A DNA stretch of 45,556 bases from Synergistales bacterium (GCA_025997955.1 BNVH01000019.1:1-45556); one strand, 5' to 3'. Counted from the first letter of the stretch, positions 1 through 8,552 are shown. Made by a program: numbers and translations. Notes: generated by a model from the letters alone, not told the origin.

Positions 1-94
1 AGTTAAATTTAATTTCCTTTTAAAAGAGCTTACATGGACTCAACTTATTTTGCAAGTCCTTAATTTCAATAGCTCTCGAAGTTTTTATCTTGTT

Positions 95-295
95 CTATCG
101 CTGTCTGTCAAGTCCTGAGTAGTTACCAGATAACAACGATACTCTGTTTGCAGCGTACATCATAATGTCCGACAATTGATCTAACCCACTCATCACAGCA
201 CACATAACTATCGTGAGCACATCGCACAGTTTATGCTCAACATAACTTTGGTGGCGCGGATCTTCAATATTTGCAAATTTTTCTTTTATATTCAA
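95..295 (-). pseudogene. ISAs1-type transposase N-terminal relic
   Basis: The reading frame encodes a segment with the features IEDPRHQSYVEHKL and DVLTIVMCAVMSGLD. This matches the N-terminal DDE_Tnp_1-associated region of ISAs1-family transposases (DPR, then H.L.D.L, then CA...G). I placed the start at a TTG at 295 because a GAGGTG ribosome-binding site precedes it by six bases; the open frame itself runs upstream to 451. Family similarity stops after MMYA, and the frame ends at a TAG/TGA-rich stretch with no DDE domain. The gene is therefore a frameshifted or truncated remnant. The rest of the element would lie beyond the left edge of the window, but bases 1-94 show nothing I recognise. Confidence 0.6.
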
Positions 296-662
296 CTTTT
301 TCACCTCAATAATATTTTTTTGCTTTCTGTATATTATCAAGGTTTTATGTGTTTTTGTTAAGACTGAAAATTTTATGAAACGGCCGTGGTGAACTCTTAA
401 ACAACGCGCCGAAAGTGCGGGCGCGCGCTTTTCTGAAAATTCTGTCTCCATTTATAGCACACTTAGACCGAAAATTGTCGAACATCTCTAAATTGTCTGT
501 TTCAATAATTATTTATATCGCCTTTTATATCACAAGTCGGGGAAAAAATGTCGAATTATTTCAAAATTTTAACAATTCTGGATCTTAATAAGTCCGAATA
601 CAAATAACCGTGAAGTTGGTATAATAACAAAAACCAGACAACTTAAGGACGGAGTGCGGCGC
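296..662. other. Intergenic stretch, possible IS end and promoter
   Basis: No convincing gene is present here. Bases 400-450 (GC-rich, with a run of CGCG) end near a CAGAATTTTCAG sequence when read on the minus strand, which could be the outer end of the ISAs1-type element; no partner end is visible to confirm it. A TATAAT at 620-625 lies 38 bases before the start of the Rpn-like gene and could be its -10 box. I find no good -35 box. The ribosome-binding site is AAGGACGGAG at about 645-654. Confidence 0.35.
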
Positions 663-1568
663 ATGAGTGAAAGCTGGATCGATAGGTGCTGGAAGGACGT
701 CATTAAAGAAAACGTAGATGACGCTATTTCTTTCTTTATGCCGAGCCTCGCGGCGAAGCGAGATTATTCGAGAAAACCTGAAGTTTCCGATCCTGAACAT
801 TCATCTATCGGAGGCAAATCAAATAAAGGGGGAAGGATTTCGGACATATGTTTGTCTCTTTCCTTGACGGACGGCGACTTATCGCGCGCGATTTTTCTGA
901 TTGAGCAGCAGGACAAGAAAACTAAGGACTTGCCCTTGCGGATGTTTCAGTCGTGGTATCGAGCCAGCGACAAGTATGATATCCCGGTTACGTCACTTGC
1001 CATCTATACGGGGACGACGAAGCCAATTAATACGTATACTAAAGAATGGCAGGGAACGTCGGTAAACTTCACGTACAACGTCTACTGCGTGGCCGAGGCC
1101 GATGAAGAAACATTAAAACGCGACAACCAGCTTTTTGCTCTTCCGGTATTAGCCGCCAAAAGGATGTTAGACGCCGGAGGGAAAGCCGAGAAACGCGAGA
1201 AGTATTCCTTAGAGCTTCTCGACCTGATAAAAGCGCGGGAGTTAGAAGATAAGAAAGCATGGTCGTTTCAGAATTTTGTGTATCGTATACTGCGAATAGG
1301 CGAAGAAGACATTGACCCAAAGATCAAGGGGGTATGGAAAATGCAGTTCAGGCCGATAGATGATGTGGTCAAGGATATTTATCTGCGTTACGCAAGAGAG
1401 GGAGGCGTGGAAGAAGGCATAGAAAAGGGCATGGAAAAGGGCATGGAAAAGGGCATGGAAAAGGGCAAATTTGAGGTCGCGCGTTCAATGCTTGTTGAGG
1501 GGCTTTCCGCCGATATCATCAAAAAGTGTACCGGACTGGACAAGGAAGACATACTCGCGCTTGGATAG
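663..1568 (+). CDS. Rpn/YhgA-like PD-(D/E)XK nuclease family protein
   Basis: The protein resembles the Rpn family (recombination-promoting nuclease / putative transposase). Known members cut DNA and promote RecA-independent recombination. The core motif is visible: an Asp in GGRISDICLSL about 20 residues before FLIEQQDKK, which supplies the ExQ of the nuclease fold. The C-terminus has the usual helical tail ending in a turn-like element (LVEGLSADIIKKCTGLDKEDILAL). Between core and tail lies a perfect four-residue tandem repeat, GMEK. I chose the ATG at 663 over the in-frame GTG at 654 because AAGGACGGAG ends about eight bases before it. The gene stands alone and is followed by a hairpin terminator. 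A related C-terminus is seen on the minus strand at the right edge of the window. Confidence 0.75.
   Translation: MSESWIDRCWKDVIKENVDDAISFFMPSLAAKRDYSRKPEVSDPEHSSIGGKSNKGGRISDICLSLSLTDGDLSRAIFLIEQQDKKTKDLPLRMFQSWYRASDKYDIPVTSLAIYTGTTKPINTYTKEWQGTSVNFTYNVYCVAEADEETLKRDNQLFALPVLAAKRMLDAGGKAEKREKYSLELLDLIKARELEDKKAWSFQNFVYRILRIGEEDIDPKIKGVWKMQFRPIDDVVKDIYLRYAREGGVEEGIEKGMEKGMEKGMEKGKFEVARSMLVEGLSADIIKKCTGLDKEDILALG
1416..1463 (+). repeat. In-frame 12-bp tandem repeat (x4) in the Rpn-like gene
   Basis: Four consecutive copies of GGCATGGAAAAG are present; the first has ATA in place of ATG. Twelve bases is four codons, so gain or loss of a unit changes the length of a G-M-E-K linker without shifting the frame. 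The unit lies between the nuclease core and the C-terminal helical tail. Confidence 0.9.
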
Positions 1569-1581
1569 GGGACAGGAACGA

Positions 1582-1608
1582 CGCGGGAGTGCGTCCCCGC
1601 GCCTTTTT
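1582..1608 (+). terminator. Rho-independent terminator after the Rpn-like gene
   Basis: CGCGGG at 1582-1587 pairs with CCCGCG at 1596-1601 across an eight-base loop and is followed by CCTTTTT. A second T-run (TTTTTT) follows at 1614. It begins 14 bases after the stop codon. Confidence 0.7.
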
Positions 1609-1752
1609 CCGCCTTTTTTCATAGCCGAATAACATCAGGCCGACTTTGGCCCGGTGCGGCATTGTCATTATAACGTAGGGCGGAAAGGTTGCGCGGATTT
1701 TGTTTTGGTAAAGACCGGCATGTTGTATTCTCTATTAGGAGGATATATTTTT

Positions 1753-1797
1753 ATGAAAGCGTCAGAAGCAATCGTATGTACGCCGAACGGGTCATAG
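1753..1797 (+). other. 14-codon leader ORF overlapping the citC start
   Basis: A perfect AGGAGG at 1737-1742 is followed ten bases later by ATG (1753), which opens a 14-codon frame ending in TAG at 1795-1797. The citC frame has no start codon served by this site. Its first ATG (1776) lies inside the short frame. This could be a leader peptide coupled to citC translation, or the trace of a one-base indel near the citC start. Confidence 0.4.
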
Positions 1798-2795
1798 TAT
1801 CAGCTTCGGACATCAAGCAAAGAGCGGAACTCCTCGCCTCCCGCGGGCTTTCTGTCCCGGGCGGCGAGAGCGTCATTATTGGGCTATTCGATGACGAACG
1901 CCTCGTGGCCACCGGATCATTAGTAGGTAATATCCTAGAGGGTTTTGCGGTGAGAGAAGAGCTCGAAGGGCAAGGGCTCACTTCCGAGCTTTTGAGTGTT
2001 TTGCTCCAATACGCGGCCGATTCGGACATATGGCGCCTCTTTCTTTTTACAAAACCTAAAGAAGCGTCTCGCTTTGCCGACTTAGGTTTCTCTTTAGTGG
2101 CTAAGACCGAGGGCTCCGCTTTGTTGGAGTGGGGGAGTCCAAAAATAGAAAATTTTTTGGACGGCATAACGCGCCGCGCCCGTTCAAAAGACGCCTCTTG
2201 TGTCGTAGTCAACTGCAACCCTTTCACGCTCGGACACCAATATCTCATCAAAACGGCGGCAAGCGCGCTAAAAGAGGACGAATCGCTTTATATTATCGTC
2301 ATAGAAGACCCCGCGGGACAAAACGCCAAGCGAGGTTTTCCGTTCGATGTCCGTTTTCGCCTCGTCAAAGAGGGCGTAACGGAGTGCCTCGGCGAAAAAC
2401 TCATGGATAAAGTCGTCATTCTGAGCGGGGGGGAGTACGTCATATCAGCGGCTACGTTTCCGTCGTATTTTACGCGCGTGGAGGAATTTGCCTCCGTTCA
2501 CGCGGCGCTCGACCTCGAAATTTTCGCGCGCCGTATCGCGCCCGCCCTTTCCATAACAAAGCGTTTTGTGGGAAGCGAGCCATTTTCCGCGGTTACGAAC
2601 ATCTATAACGAGACCATGAAACGCGTCCTGCCCGGATATGGTGTGAGCGTGGAGGAATTAGAGCGTCTCGAAGTATCGGGTATGCCCGTGAGCGCCTCGC
2701 GCGTCCGCGCTCTTCTGGCGGAGGGGAAAATCGAGCTTGCGCGCGAACTCGTGCCGCCCACAACATGGCGCTACATAGCCTCACTCGGAGGTTGA
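1776..2795 (+). CDS. citC: [citrate (pro-3S)-lyase] ligase
   Basis: CitC acetylates the phosphoribosyl-dephospho-CoA prosthetic group on the citrate lyase acyl carrier protein, using acetate and ATP, to make active lyase for anaerobic citrate use. The N-terminal ~120 residues form a GNAT-like domain (YAERVIVSASDIKQRAELL..., EGFAVREELEGQGL). The C-terminal part is a nucleotidyltransferase domain with NCNPFTLGHQ, GSEPFSAVTNIYNE and MPVSASRVRALL, which match CitC. The start at ATG 1776 aligns with the GNAT start in enteric CitC. The strong upstream ribosome-binding site instead serves a different frame, so the start is uncertain. citX follows after three bases. No citD, citE or citF is in the window. 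Confidence 0.88.
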   Translation: MYAERVIVSASDIKQRAELLASRGLSVPGGESVIIGLFDDERLVATGSLVGNILEGFAVREELEGQGLTSELLSVLLQYAADSDIWRLFLFTKPKEASRFADLGFSLVAKTEGSALLEWGSPKIENFLDGITRRARSKDASCVVVNCNPFTLGHQYLIKTAASALKEDESLYIIVIEDPAGQNAKRGFPFDVRFRLVKEGVTECLGEKLMDKVVILSGGEYVISAATFPSYFTRVEEFASVHAALDLEIFARRIAPALSITKRFVGSEPFSAVTNIYNETMKRVLPGYGVSVEELERLEVSGMPVSASRVRALLAEGKIELARELVPPTTWRYIASLGG

Positions 2796-2798
2796 ACT

Positions 2799-3338
2799 GT
2801 GATCTCCTTTTCTTTAAAAGATATATTGGACGCGCGCGAAGAGCGATGGCTGCGCCGCCTTGAACTGTCAAAGCGGGGGGCGCTTTTGACTTTGACGCTC
2901 AACATACCAGGGCCAGACAAGAATCCGCCGCGCTGGAACGAGGTTCACGAGCTTGCCGCCGGTGAGATCAAGGACGCGCTGAAGGGCCATATTATTTATA
3001 TAGACGAAAGAAAAACGCCAGGCGGTTTGGAGAGCCATTTTGTCACTGACATGTCGCCCCTTGAGCTCAAGCGGTACGCCGTCTCTTTTGAGGAAAATCA
3101 CCCAATTGGGCGACTGCTTGACGCCGATGTGATGGACGGCAAGGGAAACCAAATCGACCGAAAATCTCTAGGCCTCTCTTCGCGGCGCTGTCTGTGCTGC
3201 GACAAAGAGGCCAAGGTCTGCTCAAGGGAAAAGCGGCATTCTATAGAGGAGATTTTTAGCCGCGCGGAACACATGATAAGCAAACTTGATTCAGCGCGGG
3301 ACGCGAAAACGCGTGAAACGGCGCTTCGACGATATTAG
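2799..3338 (+). CDS. citX: CitX, holo-citrate lyase synthase (apo-ACP prosthetic group transferase)
   Basis: CitX attaches the 2'-(5''-phosphoribosyl)-3'-dephospho-CoA group to the citrate lyase acyl carrier protein. The family signature is in the C-terminal half: IGRLLDADVMD, then the Arg-Cys region SSRRCLCCDKEAKVC, then RREKRHS-like basic residues. The length of 179 residues is usual for stand-alone CitX. The start is GTG at 2799, with GGAGG at 2787-2791 inside the end of citC, so the two genes are translationally linked. With citC it covers charging and acetylation of the lyase; CitG and the lyase subunits must be encoded elsewhere. It converges on nikR with seven bases between them. Confidence 0.85.
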   Translation: MISFSLKDILDAREERWLRRLELSKRGALLTLTLNIPGPDKNPPRWNEVHELAAGEIKDALKGHIIYIDERKTPGGLESHFVTDMSPLELKRYAVSFEENHPIGRLLDADVMDGKGNQIDRKSLGLSSRRCLCCDKEAKVCSREKRHSIEEIFSRAEHMISKLDSARDAKTRETALRRY

Positions 3339-3345
3339 TCCGCTC

Positions 3346-3768
3346 TCACTGTATGCCGGACGCTATGACCGTATCTAAACTCTTGAGCCCTTTTATCCCG
3401 CTTAAGGCGTTGATGAAAATTTTCACTTTTGACGTTTCGCCGCGCAGGACTATACACTCAAGGCACGTGTCATGATTTGCGTGGACGTGAGTAGTGCATA
3501 TTATGACATCTCCGTGGTCATGCTGAAGGTCGGTGAGGTCTTTTGAAATACAGGGCAAGTGATGATCGTATATCAACGTAACAGTTCCGTAAACGATACC
3601 GTCCCCTTCCCGCCACCGCTCCTCTGATATGTATTTGCGCATCAGCTGGCGCAAGGCGTCAGAGCGATTGCCCTTGCCGTCTTTTTCTATTCGCTCGTCG
3701 AATTTTTTCAACATATCCCCTGGAGCCGTCACTCCAAAACGGGATAACGCTTCGGCCATTTTACCCAT
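3346..3768 (-). CDS. nikR: NikR-type nickel-responsive regulator
   Basis: NikR is a ribbon-helix-helix repressor that binds DNA when its ACT-like C-terminal domain is loaded with nickel. Here the N-terminal ~45 residues form the ribbon-helix-helix (RFGVTAP, then GNRSDALRQLMRKYI). The nickel ligands are visible in the C-terminal domain: a His in DLQHDHGD and the H-V-H...C set in TTHVHANHDTCLECIVL, which correspond to His76, His87, His89 and Cys95 of E. coli NikR. The length of 140 residues fits. No nickel transporter is adjacent, so the target is not known. The next gene upstream on the same strand is a small membrane protein 12 bases away. Confidence 0.87.
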   Translation of the reverse strand: MGKMAEALSRFGVTAPGDMLKKFDERIEKDGKGNRSDALRQLMRKYISEERWREGDGIVYGTVTLIYDHHLPCISKDLTDLQHDHGDVIICTTHVHANHDTCLECIVLRGETSKVKIFINALSGIKGLKSLDTVIASGIQ

Positions 3769-3780
3769 TCTTTAACTGAG

Positions 3781-4188
3781 TCACGGACGCCATTTCATGT
3801 TTTTCATGCCGTCAAACCATTTTTTTCCCGCTTTAGCCCCATTCCACGCGTTATCGTCTTCAACAGTTACCTCCGGCCCGTCGCCGGAAGGCGCGGGCTT
3901 TTGCTTGAGTCTGTCGTAACAATATGCCCCAGATCCACTGAAGAGAGAAATGAGCAGAAGCCACCCAAGGACGCTCAATAAAAACGACGGAAGGTTGAAC
4001 AGCACAAACCACGCTACGCAGAACAAAAGCCCTCCCATAGAGACAAGCGCCGGGATGAAAAATACCCCCAGAATCAGCTTGTCCTTCGCGTTGCTGGAAC
4101 GCCAATCCATATAAAGAGAGAGAATCCTCCCCAAAACAGACGGCGGCCAAATATATTTATAGATAGACGACCAAGACCAAGCGCTCAA
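3781..4188 (-). CDS. Small membrane protein of unknown function
   Basis: I do not recognise the family. The 135-residue product has two hydrophobic segments at about residues 38-62 (LGVFFIPALVSMGGLLFC...) and 66-90 (LPSFLLSVLGWLLLISLF), and a polar C-terminal tail of about 40 residues (KQKPAPSGDGPEVTV...). The start is TTG at 4188, supported by GGAGG at 4196-4200 seven bases upstream. The gene lies between comEC and nikR on the same strand, separated from comEC by about 70 bases, so it may or may not belong to the competence run. Confidence 0.6.
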   Translation of the reverse strand: MSAWSWSSIYKYIWPPSVLGRILSLYMDWRSSNAKDKLILGVFFIPALVSMGGLLFCVAWFVLFNLPSFLLSVLGWLLLISLFSGSGAYCYDRLKQKPAPSGDGPEVTVEDDNAWNGAKAGKKWFDGMKNMKWRP

Positions 4189-4258
4189 AGCTACACCTCC
4201 GAATTATCAAAAAAATTTAGATTTTAAAAATTCATCACAAGAGCGATTATATCAAACA

Positions 4259-5695
4259 TTACCCAAAGAGCGCAAACGCCGCCAAGGCTCCGAAGGACGC
4301 CAAAATAACCGTATTGAGCCACGGGATGAAAATAGAACGGCAAACAACAGCCAAAAAAACGGCGGCGCAGGCGTAAGCTCCCCATTCGCTCCACTCTATC
4401 TGCCAAGGAAGAGCATAGGTCACAAAATCCGCCAAGTAGCCCCAGAGGACAAACGCCCCCTCAAGAGCGCGCGACGCCAAATCGGCAAAGGGAAAACCCA
4501 ACATACAAAGGACGGACAGCGCGGAAGCGAATGGAAGCGCGAAAGCGAAGAACGGCAAGGCCGCAAAATTTATCAAAACCCCGGCAAGGGGCGTGAACTC
4601 GAACGTTTTTGTCACCTGCGCAAAGGTGGCTATCCAAATAAGAGGGTTTAAAATGAGCCAAATGAGCCATGAGGGGTCGCCCCGCTTGCTTCGCTCCATG
4701 ACGGCGGCCACCGTCATGGCCGCTAAAACCGACAGACGCCATCCGATGTCCCAAAACTGAAACGGCGACCAAAGAAGCAGCAGAACAGCCGCGACACATA
4801 CGGAGTTTATGAGGCTCGACAATCGGCCGAAGAGCCTGCCAATTAGCGCCACCTGAATCATCAGCGCGGCGCGGAGAGCCGAGGCCGAAGCGCCGGCCAG
4901 AATGACATAGAACCATAGAGCGAGGCTCAAAATAGGTACGCGCTTCTTGTTGTGGCCGACAAAATATGACAGCGCGCTCATGACTATCCCCACATGGAAG
5001 CCGGATATGGCCAATAGATGGCTCGTCCCCCAGCGCCTGTGCGAAGCGTTCAGCTGCTCGTCGCGCTTGCCCGTCCAAGTGGCGTTGAGATACGCTCCCG
5101 TTAGACGCGGGGTGTATATGGAAATGAGGCGATAAAGACGCCACCGATAGTCATGAATATTTAAAATCTCGTCTGACGCTTGTATTACCGTAAGCTCCGT
5201 CGGCTTCAAGTTTGCTCTCATGCCGCGGGCGCGCCAGAACCTATCCTCGCGGAAGTCGCTTTTTGGCTGCTCTCCCTTGAAGGGGATGGGGATGCCCTTA
5301 AGTCGAACTCGCGCTCCGTCCGTCATTGAGGCAAAGGGTTCTTTTAGGACAAAACCGCCCTCTCGCGTCATTATTGATATAGCGTACATTCGCCCCCAGG
5401 CGCGCACATCGGTAACAGTCCCGGCCGTATCTATAAACGGCGGCAGGGTGTCCGTCTCGCTTTTATTGAGGGAAAAAATTATCCATAAAGCGAAAATGAG
5501 CGTAAACGACAACACCAAGGCCGTCACGCGCCACTGTCTTTTGCGGCTCTCGCAAAATGACGATAAGACCACGCCAAGGGCCACAAAAAGCGCGAACAAA
5601 GGCAAAGCCCAAAAAGATACGCGCCCATAGACGGCCAGCATCGATACAAGAGCCGCCAATATCGGCAAAAACGGGGCGCGTACAAGGATGAACAT
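4259..5695 (-). CDS. comEC: ComEC/Rec2-type DNA uptake channel protein
   Basis: ComEC forms the inner-membrane channel that carries single-stranded DNA into the cell during natural transformation. The product has N-terminal membrane segments, a soluble OB-like region at about residues 90-170, and the Competence domain with the family hallmark LLAISGFHVGIVMSAL near residue 228, followed by many hydrophobic helices. At 478 residues it lacks the C-terminal metallo-beta-lactamase domain found in the longer ComEC proteins. Shorter versions without it are known in several phyla. It starts nine bases after the comEA stop and lies in the miaB-comEA-comEC run. Confidence 0.88.
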   Translation of the reverse strand: MFILVRAPFLPILAALVSMLAVYGRVSFWALPLFALFVALGVVLSSFCESRKRQWRVTALVLSFTLIFALWIIFSLNKSETDTLPPFIDTAGTVTDVRAWGRMYAISIMTREGGFVLKEPFASMTDGARVRLKGIPIPFKGEQPKSDFREDRFWRARGMRANLKPTELTVIQASDEILNIHDYRWRLYRLISIYTPRLTGAYLNATWTGKRDEQLNASHRRWGTSHLLAISGFHVGIVMSALSYFVGHNKKRVPILSLALWFYVILAGASASALRAALMIQVALIGRLFGRLSSLINSVCVAAVLLLLWSPFQFWDIGWRLSVLAAMTVAAVMERSKRGDPSWLIWLILNPLIWIATFAQVTKTFEFTPLAGVLINFAALPFFAFALPFASALSVLCMLGFPFADLASRALEGAFVLWGYLADFVTYALPWQIEWSEWGAYACAAVFLAVVCRSIFIPWLNTVILASFGALAAFALFG

Positions 5696-5704
5696 GAGCT
5701 GTTT

Positions 5705-6394
5705 TTACGGGCGAATGACGACGTTGTTTCGGAAGCCGTCTAATTTTTTTACCCCGATACCGCTGACTTTCAAAAGGTCTTCCACCCGTCCGAAGCGTCC
5801 GTGATCTCGCCTGTATTCGACTATGCGCTTAGCCAAGGACGGGCCTATTCCCTTAAGAACGGTCAGCTCTTCGGCCGTTGCGCGATTGACGTCTATGGGG
5901 CCGCTAATATCACTCTGTTTTTTTGAGGGCGAACGGGGGAAAGCGTCAACGACGATTGTAGTCTGTCCGTTTTGTAACTGCGAAGCCAAAGTGTCTTCGC
6001 GTTCTTTCTTTTCTCCTTTTTTCGGGATATAGACGTGCGAGCCGTCCGAAAGAAGCGCGGCCAGATTGATAGCGTTCGGGTCGGCATAACCCGTGAGTCC
6101 GCCGGCCGCCTCCACGAGATGAAAGAGGCGCGAGTTTTCGGGCAGTTTATAAACGCCGGGCTTACGGACATGTCCTGTTATGTACAAAAACCATTCGGCG
6201 GGAAGTTCTTTGGGCGACTCTTGGGTTTGCTCTTGAATTTCGGCTTGCGGTTCGGTCAGAATTTTGTTTTCGGTGACGGGCGTCCTGTCGGCGACCCTTG
6301 GAATGGCGCTGACGATAAGCCCCGCAATCAAAAAACAAACCATGCCCGCCGCGAAGATAAGCGCGGCCTTATATTTTTCTTTGAGCTCCGTCAA
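5705..6394 (-). CDS. comEA: ComEA-type DNA receptor
   Basis: ComEA binds double-stranded DNA at the membrane and hands it to ComEC. The protein has one N-terminal membrane anchor (about residues 11-30), a Gln/Glu-rich linker, a SLBB-like domain (LYITGHVRKPGVY...LVEAAGGLT) and a C-terminal helix-hairpin-helix pair (IDVNRATAEELTVLKGIG, AKRIVEYR, LLKVSGIGVKKL). The start is TTG, which overlaps the miaB stop by four bases (TTGA), with GAGGAGGCGAGG upstream. Translation is therefore likely coupled to miaB. Confidence 0.92.
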   Translation of the reverse strand: MTELKEKYKAALIFAAGMVCFLIAGLIVSAIPRVADRTPVTENKILTEPQAEIQEQTQESPKELPAEWFLYITGHVRKPGVYKLPENSRLFHLVEAAGGLTGYADPNAINLAALLSDGSHVYIPKKGEKKEREDTLASQLQNGQTTIVVDAFPRSPSKKQSDISGPIDVNRATAEELTVLKGIGPSLAKRIVEYRRDHGRFGRVEDLLKVSGIGVKKLDGFRNNVVIRP

Positions 6395-7746
6395 GTCCTC
6401 GCCTCCTCTTTAACGTTGATAACGCGACCCTTTAGACACCAAGATTTGCCCTCGGTTATCTCCACGTCTACGAACTGTCCTATAATACCGGCGTCTTCTG
6501 AGGAGTTTTCCAACAGCGTCACCTTATCCGTCGGCGTCCGTCCCTGAAGCAGACGACCGTTTGACGAATCCACCAATAAGCGATACCTTCGCCCAACAAG
6601 AGATTGATTTATCGACAGCGTTATTGAGTCCTGCAACGCGTTTACGCGGTTCAGACGCTCCATGCGCGTGTCTTGCGGTAGTGCGCCCGGCATGGCGCTC
6701 GCCGGAGTACCGGCGCGCTCAGAGTAAGCCGCGCTGTGCAGCAAGTCAAAGCGCAACTCGGACAGTACGCTCATAGAGTCCTCGAAGTCTTGCTCCGTCT
6801 CGCCGGGGAAGCCGACTATGAGGTCGCTTGCGAGGCCGATGTCTGGAATGCGTGAGCGTATCATACGTACTTTTTCGATATAATCTTGTCTGGTATATTT
6901 TCGGTTCATGAGTTTGAGAATTCTGTCGCTGCCTGACTGTATGGGGAGGTTCAAAGACGGGGCGACGTTTGGTTCGCTTACCATGACGTCTACTATTTTC
7001 TCCGTAAAATCCTGCGGCAGGGACGTGACGAAGCGCACGAGCTCTACGCCTTCCGCTCGCGCCACGGCGCGAAGCAGAGTCGCGAAGTCGTAATCGGCTA
7101 GGTCGGGGGCGTGTTTTTGAAAGTCGCTGCCGTAGCTGTTCACGTTTTGCCCCAAGAGGGTTATCTCCTTGGCGCCGCTTTTTACGAGGGAAGTTATTTC
7201 ATTCAAAATGCTTTCGGGGCGCCGCGAGATAAATCTACCTCTGACATAAGGGACGATACAGTAAGAGCAAAAATTATCGCAGCCGTGCGCTATCGTAACG
7301 TAAGCGCGATAGACGTTGCCGCGCGCTTGCGAGTACTCGTCGAGGTCACAAAATTCGCTGGGGTCTTCGTCCAAGAGGTTTACGCGCGAGCCGTTTTCCA
7401 TGACGCGCGTAAGCGCGTCCGGCAAAAGCCCGATATGGCGGGGCCCCGATATAAGCCTCACCCAAGGATAGCGGGCAAAAACCTTGTCGCCCAAGCTCTG
7501 AGCTATGCAGCCAGTCAGAGCGACGTATGGACGCTTGTTTTTGCGCCACCCAGGTTCGTACCGGCCAAGCTCGCTCCAGACCTTCCGCTCGGCGTGGCCG
7601 CGAACACTGCAACCCGTAAAGACAACAATCTCCGCGTCGTCCTCGCTCGCCTCAAGCCAGCCCCTGCGAATCAATGCCGTCCTCACCCTGTCGCTGTCAT
7701 AGACGTTCATCTGACAGCCATAGACCCTCATATGAAAACGAACCAA
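6391..7746 (-). CDS. miaB: tRNA-2-methylthio-N6-dimethylallyladenosine synthase
   Basis: MiaB is a radical SAM enzyme that adds a methylthio group to i6A37 in tRNAs reading UNN codons. The N-terminal UPF0004 domain carries three cysteines (YGCQMN, FTGCSVR, LTGCIAQ). The radical SAM cluster motif is CDNFCSYC at about residue 156. The C-terminus has a TRAM-like domain (RYRLLVDSSNGRLLQGRTPTDK). The length of about 450 residues is usual. The start may be TTG at 7746, with GGGG eight bases before it, or the ATG at 7731. It heads the miaB-comEA-comEC run. Confidence 0.93.
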   Translation of the reverse strand: MVRFHMRVYGCQMNVYDSDRVRTALIRRGWLEASEDDAEIVVFTGCSVRGHAERKVWSELGRYEPGWRKNKRPYVALTGCIAQSLGDKVFARYPWVRLISGPRHIGLLPDALTRVMENGSRVNLLDEDPSEFCDLDEYSQARGNVYRAYVTIAHGCDNFCSYCIVPYVRGRFISRRPESILNEITSLVKSGAKEITLLGQNVNSYGSDFQKHAPDLADYDFATLLRAVARAEGVELVRFVTSLPQDFTEKIVDVMVSEPNVAPSLNLPIQSGSDRILKLMNRKYTRQDYIEKVRMIRSRIPDIGLASDLIVGFPGETEQDFEDSMSVLSELRFDLLHSAAYSERAGTPASAMPGALPQDTRMERLNRVNALQDSITLSINQSLVGRRYRLLVDSSNGRLLQGRTPTDKVTLLENSSEDAGIIGQFVDVEITEGKSWCLKGRVINVKEEART

Positions 7747-7865
7747 AAGAATTACCCCAATTCTATAGCGTACCGACTAAATTTATGTGGCTATTATACT
7801 CTATTTCGCAAGTATAATGGTCACAAAATACCGCATGGGTATAGGCGGTGGGGATGGTGAGAACG

Positions 7866-8012
7866 ATGAGTAAGAAAAACGATAAGCGCTTAACTGTTCG
7901 CAATAGTGCCGCCGAATTTCTTGTGTTAGCCTACCAAACAGGCGGCGACGGCGTGGAGGTGCGCGTTCAGGACGGCACTATATGGCTAAGTCAAAAAAAT
8001 ATCGGCTTATAG
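7866..8012 (+). pseudogene. RhuM-family gene, 5' fragment cut by IS630
   Basis: The 48-codon frame encodes the N-terminus of the RhuM family (virulence RhuM / Fic-associated-like proteins): AAEFLVLAYQ, then VEVRVQDGTIWLSQKNI, which fits the family pattern VRL...TVWLTQ..MAELF. The frame stops at a TAG supplied by the tip of the IS (8010-8012). The ATG at 7866 follows a GGTGAGAAC site. The matching C-terminal part of the same family is at 15529-15914. About 200 residues of the middle are missing from both pieces. The two fragments therefore mark the target gene of the IS630-bracketed island. Confidence 0.8.
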
Positions 8013-8552
8013 TCAATTAACTTAAGTATGCATAAATAGCATCGACCAATGTTCTGAAATTCCGAACCAAATCTTTCGGGCGCTCTTTTCATATTCGCCC
8101 AAAGCTTCTTGGTGGGATTCAAGTCCGGTGAGTATGGCGGCAAGAAAACTAACCGCATACCGTACTTTTTCGCCAACTCCTGCAACTTGTTTTTGCGATG
8201 AAAAGACGCGTTATCCATAACAATCGTGTACCCGACAGGCACTTCGGGCAATAGAAACTTCTCAAGCCACAACTCGAAAAAATCTCCATCCGTGTTGTTC
8301 GAATAACAATGCGAACCAAGAACTTCGCCATTACAATATCCCGCAATGACGTTGGTTCTTTGGTACTTTTTACCGCGTCGAACGTCCTCGATTTTTTGTC
8401 CTATAGGCGCACGTGCACATTCACGCTGATAAAACTTATCTACTCCGCTTTCGTCAATGTACACAATGGTTTCTGGGTCTATTGACGCTATTTGCTTATC
8501 AAACTCCGCTCGTTTTTCCTCGGATTTTTCGGAATATGTAAAAGTTTTTTTT
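7991..8552 (-). pseudogene. IS630-type transposase, left copy, N-terminus missing
   Basis: The open frame encodes the DDE catalytic domain of an IS630/Tc1-like transposase. It has the first Asp in VYIDESGVD, the second in IVMDNASFHRK, and LPPYSPDLNP before the third site. The family normally reads NPIEKLW there, but this copy reads NPTKKLW, so the catalytic Glu is Lys. The N-terminal HTH part is absent because the element is cut at the poly-T run. The last few codons run through the IS tip into rhuM sequence before the first stop. The protein should be inactive. Confidence 0.85.

Noticed and set aside
1416..1463. CRISPR or minisatellite array in the Rpn-like gene
   Set aside because: It is a short in-frame protein repeat without spacers.
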